Shown one piece after another: positions 1 to 4,487 of a DNA stretch of 7,762 bases. The notes below the pieces were generated by a model. That model ran no database searches and was not told the DNA's origin. It saw only the letters and a list, made by a program, of their open reading frames with translations. The translations under genes were made by a program, and so were the position numbers. The DNA lies in assembly GCA_001564205.1 (NCBI GenBank), contig LKMY01000069.1:1-7762 (forward strand). The letters are read 5' to 3'. Numbering within the stretch: the stretch's first letter is position 1; every line of letters begins with the position of its first letter. The stretch is from Nanohaloarchaea archaeon PL-Br10_U2g5 (GTDB lineage: Archaea; Halobacteriota; Halobacteria; Halobacteriales; Haloferacaceae).

Positions 1-221
1 GGCAGGTCATCGCGGTCGGCCAGCGCGCGAGCGCACTCGTACTCTTTCGTCTCCGTGTTCTGGCCGTACGAGGTGTGGAGGACGTAACAGTCGTAGCCAC
101 GCGCGGCGGCCTCGTAGGCGGTCGTCGCGCTGTCCATGCCACCGGAGAGCAGGACGACGGCGCGTTTCTCGGCGTTCGAATCGGGCTGTGCGGCCGTGTT
201 GGTGTCGGTGTCTTCGGTCAT
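1..221 (-). CDS. queC: QueC, 7-cyano-7-deazaguanine (preQ0) synthase, N-terminal part (cut by window edge)
   Basis: This is the first 73 codons of an ATP-dependent enzyme that converts 7-carboxy-7-deazaguanine plus ammonia to preQ0, in the cytoplasm. Reading the minus strand from the ATG at 221 gives a short polar N-terminal tail of about 18 residues. Then comes a hydrophobic strand ending in LLSGGMDSAT (residues about 24-33), the PP-loop pyrophosphatase motif SGGxDS that binds ATP in this family. The following HTSYGQNTETKEYECARAL matches the QueC pattern after the P-loop. The zinc-binding cysteines lie in the missing C-terminal part. The gene starts 31 bp after the queE stop on the same strand, and queD lies ahead of queE, so it is probably the last visible gene of a preQ0 operon. 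I see no Shine-Dalgarno sequence before the ATG. The identification is firm, but the 3' end is outside the window. Confidence 0.93.
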   Translation of the reverse strand, partial: MTEDTDTNTAAQPDSNAEKRAVVLLSGGMDSATTAYEAAARGYDCYVLHTSYGQNTETKEYECARALADRDDL

Positions 222-252
222 AGTCGTGTCTGCTGTGATCTGTGAGGAGCGG

Positions 253-1092
253 TCACGTCTCGGGGGCGTCGTTCCACAGGTCGACGTGGAGCCGCGGCGT
301 ATACCGATAGCCGTGTTCGAGCGCGAGGTCGGCGACGACTCGACGTGTCTCGGCGAGTCGCTCGCGGGTCTGTCCCTCCGGCATGAGCAGGACGCGGTCG
401 TCAGAGAGCCCGATGGGATCGGCGAGGCGCTCCCGGAGGTCGGCGACGAGCCCTTCGATCTCGGGGAGGTCGTCGGGACCGGTGACGACGAACTTCAGCT
501 GCGTCTCGTACCGTTCGATCAGCGTCGCGAGCGCGTCGCGGTCGATCCGCTCGGCCTCATGGGTTTCGGACCAGCGGTCGATCTCCGCATCGTCCACGTC
601 CGAATCGCTCGGATCGACGCCTGCAGGCGGACGGGCCGCGGTCGGCGTCGAGGAGGCCAGCTTCGGGCTCACGCTCGCGAGGTGGATCGGCGTGTCGGCG
701 GGCGGAACGACCGTCCCGTTCGTCTCGACGGTGAGGTGGTAGCCCCGGTCGTCGAGCGCGGAGAGGAGATCGACGACACCGTCGTGGATCAGGGGTTCAC
801 CACCCGTAACGACGACGTGATCGGGATTGCGAGCGACGACCGACGCGACGATTTCGTCCACGTCGAGCCACGCCCCGGTCGGCTCCCACGAGGTGTGATA
901 CGAGTCGCAGAACCAACACCGCAGGTTACACCCCGACGTCCGGACGAACGTCGAGGGCTGGCCTGCGAGTGTCCCTTCGCCCTGTAGGGAGGCGAACAGC
1001 TCGTTGATCGGGAGCGCGTCGCCGTCGGGCTCGACCCCGCGGTCGCTTCCGTCCGTAGCGCTCGCCTCGTCGACATCGCTGGTGACGGGCAT
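253..1092 (-). CDS. queE: QueE, 7-carboxy-7-deazaguanine synthase (radical SAM enzyme)
   Basis: This enzyme rearranges 6-carboxy-5,6,7,8-tetrahydropterin to 7-carboxy-7-deazaguanine using S-adenosylmethionine, a [4Fe-4S] cluster and Mg2+, the middle step to preQ0. From the ATG at 1092 the protein has 279 residues. LQGEG lies at about 36-40. The cluster motif CNLRCWFC has Cys 55, 59 and 62, with the CxxxCxxC spacing of radical SAM proteins. TGGEP is at 96-100, ETNGT near 123-127, SPK at 142-144, MPEG at 237-240 and LHVDLW near 268-273. All are typical of QueE. Residues about 148-180 form an acidic, low-complexity insert that makes it longer than bacterial QueE (about 210-245 residues). An in-frame ATG at 1107 would add five residues and overlap queD by 16 nt. 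I prefer 1092 because it overlaps the queD stop in TAATG, a usual translational-coupling junction. No Shine-Dalgarno sequence is visible. Confidence 0.95.
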   Translation of the reverse strand: MPVTSDVDEASATDGSDRGVEPDGDALPINELFASLQGEGTLAGQPSTFVRTSGCNLRCWFCDSYHTSWEPTGAWLDVDEIVASVVARNPDHVVVTGGEPLIHDGVVDLLSALDDRGYHLTVETNGTVVPPADTPIHLASVSPKLASSTPTAARPPAGVDPSDSDVDDAEIDRWSETHEAERIDRDALATLIERYETQLKFVVTGPDDLPEIEGLVADLRERLADPIGLSDDRVLLMPEGQTRERLAETRRVVADLALEHGYRYTPRLHVDLWNDAPET

Positions 1093-1547
1093 TACGGCGC
1101 CGCACACAGCTCGTCCGTTTCGCGTACGGAGACGGCCACCGAGGAAACCGAGTCTGGAAGCCGGTCGGCGAGCTTCTCCTCTAGTATCGCCGACATCACC
1201 TCTGCGGTCGGTGGCGCGTCGAGGACGACAGTCGAGTTCGCGTCGCCCGCGGCCGCGAACGCGTCAACGAGCGGATCGTCGGCCTCCAAGAGGAACCGGT
1301 GATCCCACTCGTCGATCACGTCGGTGACGACGCCCTTATCGACCACCCACCCTTCATCAGTCAGCTCGCCTCGAACCGTCACCGTCACTTCGTAGTTGTG
1401 GCCATGCGGGCGACTACATTTCCCCTCGTGATGGAGGAGGCGATGACCCGCTGAGAGACGGATCGGACGATCGCGTCCGATCTGCAGCGTGCGCTCGCCA
1501 GCCTGCGAGATAACACTCGAGTCTTCTTCAGATATTCTTTGGCTCAT
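1092..1547 (-). CDS. queD: QueD, 6-carboxy-5,6,7,8-tetrahydropterin synthase
   Basis: This is a PTPS-family enzyme of 151 residues that converts 7,8-dihydroneopterin triphosphate to 6-carboxytetrahydropterin, the first QueDEC step toward archaeosine. SAGHR supplies zinc ligand His35, and CSRPHGHNY supplies His48 and His50 together with the probable catalytic Cys44 in the C-x3-HGH arrangement of QueD. DH at 82-83 and Glu143 match the remaining catalytic positions. The reading frame is open upstream to an ATG at 1655. The start at 1547 is chosen because homology begins there and a TATA-like box sits about 25 bp upstream, leaving no room for a longer transcript. The first codons (CAA, AGA, ATA, TCT, GAA, GAA) are unusually AT-rich for this genome, as expected where weak mRNA structure helps a leaderless start. 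It is the lead gene of queD-queE-queC, and its TAA overlaps the queE ATG by one base. Confidence 0.95.
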   Translation of the reverse strand: MSQRISEEDSSVISQAGERTLQIGRDRPIRLSAGHRLLHHEGKCSRPHGHNYEVTVTVRGELTDEGWVVDKGVVTDVIDEWDHRFLLEADDPLVDAFAAAGDANSTVVLDAPPTAEVMSAILEEKLADRLPDSVSSVAVSVRETDELCAAP

Positions 1548-1567
1548 ACTAAAAAGTACTACGGCGA

Positions 1568-1577
1568 GTATATAATC
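1568..1577 (-). promoter_or_regulatory. TATA-box promoter of queDEC, probably giving a leaderless mRNA
   Basis: On the minus strand the hexamer-plus TTATATA (1575-1569) is the only strong TATA-like element in a GC-rich surround. Its centre is about 25 bp from the A of the queD ATG at 1547. In haloarchaea the TATA box lies about 26 bp before the transcription start, so transcription should begin at or within a base or two of the ATG. The element and its spacing are seen directly; leaderless transcription is inferred. Confidence 0.6.
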
Positions 1578-1633
1578 TCGACGAACTGTGGGACGCCGAC
1601 GGGTCGGTGAAAGAACCGGCAAAAGCTGCAAAG

Positions 1634-1651
1634 AGTTATGTGGGGGTAAAT
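1634..1651 (+). promoter_or_regulatory. Possible promoter of the universal stress gene
   Basis: The 123-bp gap between the queD and usp starts must hold both divergent promoters. On the plus strand two weak AT-rich elements are visible: GTTATGT (1634-1640), which would put the transcript start about 8 nt before the ATG at 1671, and GGTAAAT (1645-1651), which would give a leaderless message. Neither is a good TATA box, so the exact element is uncertain. The ATG at 1661 is followed at once by TGA and is not a start. Confidence 0.3.
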
Positions 1652-1670
1652 CCACGTTGTATGTGAACAG

Positions 1671-2234
1671 ATGACGCTATACAATCGGATCTTGGTGCCG
1701 ACCGATGGATCGTCCGAAGGAGAGCGTGCGGTGGCACACGCAGTTGACGTCGCCGCGGTCCACAACGCTTGCGTCCACGCCTTATACGTGGTCGACACCG
1801 CGAGCTATGCCGGGATGCCGATGGAGAGCTCGTGGGAGGGGGTCGGCGAACTCCTCCGGAGCGACGCCCGCGAGGCGGTCAAGCGGGTCGAACAGCTTGC
1901 CGCTGCGACCCCGGTCGACGTCGAAACCGCTGTCGTCGACGGCTCGCCCAGTCGGGAGATAATCCGATACGCCGAGGAGAACGGCTGTGACCTCATCGTG
2001 ATGGGGACGCACGGGCGGGGCGGGATCGACAGACTTCTGCTCGGCAGCGTCGCTGAAAAAGTCGTTCGCGGCGCGTCGATTCCCGTGTTGACGGTCCGAC
2101 TCGACGGCGACGTGCCGGAGGGGACGGTAGTCGACTCGGCGACAACGGGTCACGTGGACACCGGAGATGCAGGCGTCGGAAGCGCGGTGCCGGAGGAGTC
2201 GACGCCGGAGGAGCCGGCGACCGGCGGCGCCTGA
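1671..2234 (+). CDS. Universal stress protein, UspA family, with acidic C-terminal tail
   Basis: This is a 187-residue soluble protein with one Usp domain at residues 1-144. ILVPTDGS (residues 7-14) is the first strand with the conserved Asp12. GTHGRGGIDRLLLGS (112-126) fits the ATP-binding pattern G-2x-G-9x-G-S, so this is likely an ATP-binding type rather than an ATP-free UspA type. SIPVLTVR (136-143) closes the domain. Usp domains are usually about 140-150 residues. The extra 43 residues (145-187) are rich in Asp, Glu, Gly, Thr, Ser and Pro with no hydrophobic core, so are probably disordered. The specific role is unknown; members act in stress survival or as nucleotide-dependent regulators. 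It is divergent from queD and convergent with birA, so it is probably transcribed alone. The start fits homology, which begins at the first residues. Confidence 0.9.
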   Translation: MTLYNRILVPTDGSSEGERAVAHAVDVAAVHNACVHALYVVDTASYAGMPMESSWEGVGELLRSDAREAVKRVEQLAAATPVDVETAVVDGSPSREIIRYAEENGCDLIVMGTHGRGGIDRLLLGSVAEKVVRGASIPVLTVRLDGDVPEGTVVDSATTGHVDTGDAGVGSAVPEESTPEEPATGGA

Positions 2235-2246
2235 TCGAGACGCGAC

Positions 2247-3224
2247 TCAGTCGTCGGCGTCGCGGAGGTGTTCGCAGTCGCCCGCATGGACCCGCTTCGT
2301 TCCGTCTTCGGTGTCGATCACGAGTGCCCCGGGAGACTCCACGTCGACCGCGGTCCCGACCACCGGCCCGGTCGCGGTCTCGACGCGGACTCGTCGCCCG
2401 AGGGTACTGGCGTGTTCCCGCCACGCCGGAAGAACCTGCTCGACCCCGTCTTCGGACTCCGTGAGCGCCGCGAACCGCTCAAGCACGGTCGCGGCGAAGC
2501 GACGGCGGTCGACCTCGTTGTCGAGCTCTTCGGATACCGAAGTGGCTCCCGCAGGGAGCAGCGCCGTCTCGATGTTCACGTTGACACCGATCCCAACGAC
2601 GAGCCACGACACCCTGTCGGCCTCTCCTTCCATCTCGGTGAGTATCCCGGCGAGCTTCCGACCGCTCCGACCGTCCGAGTCGCCTCGTTTGTCAGCCCGA
2701 CTCGTCCCGACGAGCACGTCGTTCGGCCACTTGATGTGTGCGTCGACGCCTGTCTCCCGACAGGCGTCAACTATCGCTACGGCCGAAGCAAGCGTGAACA
2801 GCGGCGCACGCGCCGGTGAGACCGCCGGACGCGTGACGACTGAGAGCCAGACACCGCCGCTCGGCGCGACGAACTCACGGTCCAGCCGTCCGCGCGCCCC
2901 GCTCTGTTCGTCGGCGACGACCGCGACGTGGTCGGCCCCTTCGCCGGCGAGCTCACGACCGCGTTCGTTCGTCGACGAGATGGTGTCGTGGTACTCGACC
3001 GAGTACGGCGCGTCGAGCCCGAACTCGATGCCGGCTGCGGAGTAGCCCGGGGTCGCCGGCGCGACGTACCCATCGCCGGTCGATTCGACCGCGAACCCCT
3101 CCTCGCGGAGGGACTCGACTGCCTTCCAGACGGCCGCTCGAGAGACGCCGAGCTCCTCGGCGAGCGTCGGTCCAGAGACCGAACCCTCATGCAGCGCGTC
3201 GAGTAGCGCGCGACGCGTATCCAT
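2247..3224 (-). CDS. birA: BirA, biotin-[acetyl-CoA-carboxylase] ligase with N-terminal winged helix
   Basis: This enzyme makes biotinyl-AMP and transfers biotin to the target lysine of biotin carboxyl carrier proteins. From the ATG at 3224 it has 325 residues. Residues 1-55 form a winged helix (LAEELGVSRAAVWKAVESL), so it is the bifunctional class that may also repress biotin genes. The catalytic domain has SSTN at 83-86, the biotin/ATP loop GARGRLDR at 109-116, KWPNDV at 165-170, KLAGILTE at 190-197 and GIGVNVN at 211-217. The C-terminal SH3-like domain spans about 274-322. The loop differs from the common GRGRxGR pattern (Ala for the first Gly, Asp for the later Gly) but keeps RGR. The open frame extends to 3446 without family similarity. 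A 12-bp tandem duplication gives a second in-frame ATG at 3236 that would add MSSR, so either start is possible. No clear TATA box precedes it. Confidence 0.92.
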   Translation of the reverse strand: MDTRRALLDALHEGSVSGPTLAEELGVSRAAVWKAVESLREEGFAVESTGDGYVAPATPGYSAAGIEFGLDAPYSVEYHDTISSTNERGRELAGEGADHVAVVADEQSGARGRLDREFVAPSGGVWLSVVTRPAVSPARAPLFTLASAVAIVDACRETGVDAHIKWPNDVLVGTSRADKRGDSDGRSGRKLAGILTEMEGEADRVSWLVVGIGVNVNIETALLPAGATSVSEELDNEVDRRRFAATVLERFAALTESEDGVEQVLPAWREHASTLGRRVRVETATGPVVGTAVDVESPGALVIDTEDGTKRVHAGDCEHLRDADD

Positions 3225-3245
3225 ACGACTACTCATACGACTACT
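3222..3245. repeat. Perfect 12-bp tandem duplication over the birA start codon
   Basis: The unit CATACGACTACT occurs at 3222-3233 and again, immediately and without mismatch, at 3234-3245. On the minus strand each copy reads AGTAGTCGTATG, so the duplication gives two in-frame ATG codons exactly four codons apart at the start of birA. This was read directly from the sequence. The functional effect, if any, is unknown. Confidence 0.95.
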
Positions 3246-3336
3246 GGCGAGGCGATCGTCGAAAGCGTTCCGAATCCTCACCGAACAGCCGTTTTGGGGC
3301 CGAACCAGACGGTAAGACGGGAGGTGGCGACGTCCG

Positions 3337-4320
3337 TCAAAACGGGAAGGTAACGCCCGTCGCCTCGGTCGAGTACTCCCAGAGCTGACGCGCGTCGTCG
3401 CGGTCGTAGGAGGCGTCGTTCGATCGGCCGACAGTGGGGTAGCCACGCATGTTCATGAAGCCGCCGGGCTCAACGTAGGCGCCGCCTGAGACGTCGGCAG
3501 TCGCCGCGTACAGCATCGGCAGTGCACCGATATCCGGAGCTTGTCCGAGTACGGCGTTCGCAGCCTTCATGCCGACTTTCATCAGGGGGTTTCCACTCTC
3601 GCGGGCCGTCCGCAGTTGGAGGTTCGTATCCGCGTATCCGGGGTGGCAGGCGACGCTCCGGATCGACGCGTTGCCGGATGTGCTGTCGTTGCTTGCGTCG
3701 TCGGGTGCATCGTCGTTGACCGTATCTATCTGTCGCTGTAGCTCGTACGCGAACAGCAGATTCGCGAGCTTGCTCCGTCCGTACGCCTTCCACTTCCCGT
3801 ACGACCGCTCCCAGTTCAGATCGGAAAAGTCCATCTCGCCCATCTCGTGGGCCCCCGAAGACTGCGTGACGACGCGGGCCTCGCCGCCGACGCCCTCGGC
3901 GGATTGCAACAAGGGGAACAGCCGTCCGGTGAGCGCGAAGTGACCAAGGTGGTTGACGCCGAACTGCGTCTCGAACCCGTCCTCGGTCTCGCTTCGAGGG
4001 ATCGCCATGACGCCGGCGTTGTTACAGAGCACGTCGACTGCGTCGTAGCCAGTGGCCACTCCCTCGGCGAACGATCGAACGGAATCAAGCGAGGCGAGAT
4101 CGCACTCACGGACGTCGAGGTGGAGGTCGGCGTCACTTGCCGACCGAATCTCTGCGGCAGCGCGCTCTCCGCGCTCGACGCTCCGACACGCCATAACAAC
4201 CGTCGCGCCCGTTTCGGCGAACGCGCGGGTCCCCTCGTAGCCCAACCCGCTGTTCGCGCCGGTGATGACGACCGTTTTCCCGTCCAGTTTCGGCATGTCG
4301 TCGGCCGTCCATCGTGACAT
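3337..4320 (-). CDS. Short-chain dehydrogenase/reductase (retinol dehydrogenase/WWOX-like SDR)
   Basis: This is a 327-residue cytosolic NAD(P)(H)-dependent oxidoreductase with a Rossmann fold. Counting from the ATG at 4320, TGANSGLG (20-27) is the dinucleotide-binding TGxxxGxG motif. ACRS puts Arg47 just after the second strand, which often signals NADP(H) preference. NNAG is at 100-103. The catalytic set is Asn123 (VNHLGHF), Ser154/155, Tyr180 and Lys184 (YGRSK). HPGYADTNL near 226-234 is typical of the retinol dehydrogenase-like branch. An Asp/Asn/Ser-rich stretch at about 201-218 looks like a haloadaptive loop insert. The substrate cannot be told from sequence. The frame is open to 4437, but 4320 fits the family start and has a weak TATA-like element (TTTCTT, 4350-4345) about 27 bp upstream. 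birA follows 100 bp downstream on the same strand. It is divergent from top6B across 167 bp. Confidence 0.9.
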   Translation of the reverse strand: MSRWTADDMPKLDGKTVVITGANSGLGYEGTRAFAETGATVVMACRSVERGERAAAEIRSASDADLHLDVRECDLASLDSVRSFAEGVATGYDAVDVLCNNAGVMAIPRSETEDGFETQFGVNHLGHFALTGRLFPLLQSAEGVGGEARVVTQSSGAHEMGEMDFSDLNWERSYGKWKAYGRSKLANLLFAYELQRQIDTVNDDAPDDASNDSTSGNASIRSVACHPGYADTNLQLRTARESGNPLMKVGMKAANAVLGQAPDIGALPMLYAATADVSGGAYVEPGGFMNMRGYPTVGRSNDASYDRDDARQLWEYSTEATGVTFPF

Positions 4321-4343
4321 ACGTGATCGAAGGAGCGTCACGA

Positions 4344-4350
4344 CAAGAAA
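4344..4350 (-). promoter_or_regulatory. Weak TATA-like element of the dehydrogenase gene
   Basis: On the minus strand TTTCTTG (4350-4344) is centred about 27 bp from the ATG at 4320, the distance expected for a leaderless haloarchaeal transcript. The match to a TATA box is poor, and the call rests mainly on spacing and on the use of 4320 as the start. Confidence 0.3.
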
Positions 4351-4452
4351 GCTGTCGGCGCCCCGAGACCCGATCGGCACTCGGAGCGTCGCGAACGCCG
4401 TTTCCAGATGGCGTTTGACGCCGGAGTTCACTTCCACCTCGCTGCCGGTGTG

Positions 4453-4459
4453 TTTTTAG
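4453..4459 (+). promoter_or_regulatory. TATA box of the top6B-top6A operon
   Basis: TTTTTAG at 4453-4459 is the most AT-rich run in the 167-bp divergent gap. It lies about 32 bp before the top6B ATG at 4488, predicting transcription from about 4482 and a leader of roughly six bases. The box is seen directly; the start point is inferred from usual TATA spacing. Confidence 0.5.
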
Positions 4460-4464
4460 GTGTA

Positions 4465-4487
4465 TCGGTGGAAGGTACGTACACCGA
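4465..4487. repeat. Inverted repeat abutting the top6B start codon
   Basis: TCGGTG (4465-4470) and CACCGA (4482-4487) form a perfect 6-bp inverted repeat with an 11-bp spacer, ending at the base before the top6B ATG. An overlapping pair GGTGTA (4459-4464) and TACACC (4480-4485) gives a second dyad, and the spacer contains the palindrome GTACGTAC (4475-4482). The dyads overlap the predicted transcription start, where a repressor site would act. An operator role is only a possibility; short dyads also occur by chance. Confidence 0.4.

Noticed and set aside
136..987. A long plus-strand open frame opposite queE and the start of queC.
   Set aside because: It is the high-GC shadow of queE: low-complexity Arg/Val/Gly-rich sequence, no recognisable family, while the minus strand shows QueE motifs throughout.
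1548..1655. A 36-residue N-terminal extension of QueD from an ATG at 1655.
   Set aside because: It has no PTPS similarity, spans the TATA box, and would need a promoter inside the usp coding region.
1640..1655. A dyad GTGG-N8-CCAC upstream of usp as an operator.
   Set aside because: The arms are only four bases and do not extend, so this is easily chance.
3225..3446. A 74-residue N-terminal extension of BirA starting inside the dehydrogenase 3' end.
   Set aside because: It is Arg/Ser/Thr-rich, unlike acidic haloarchaeal proteins, overlaps the dehydrogenase gene and precedes the winged helix where the family starts.
4321..4437. A 39-residue extension of the dehydrogenase, tested as a signal or membrane segment.
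   Set aside because: It is basic, has no proper hydrophobic core, and homology starts at the ATG at 4320; cytosolic SDR enzymes do not need it.
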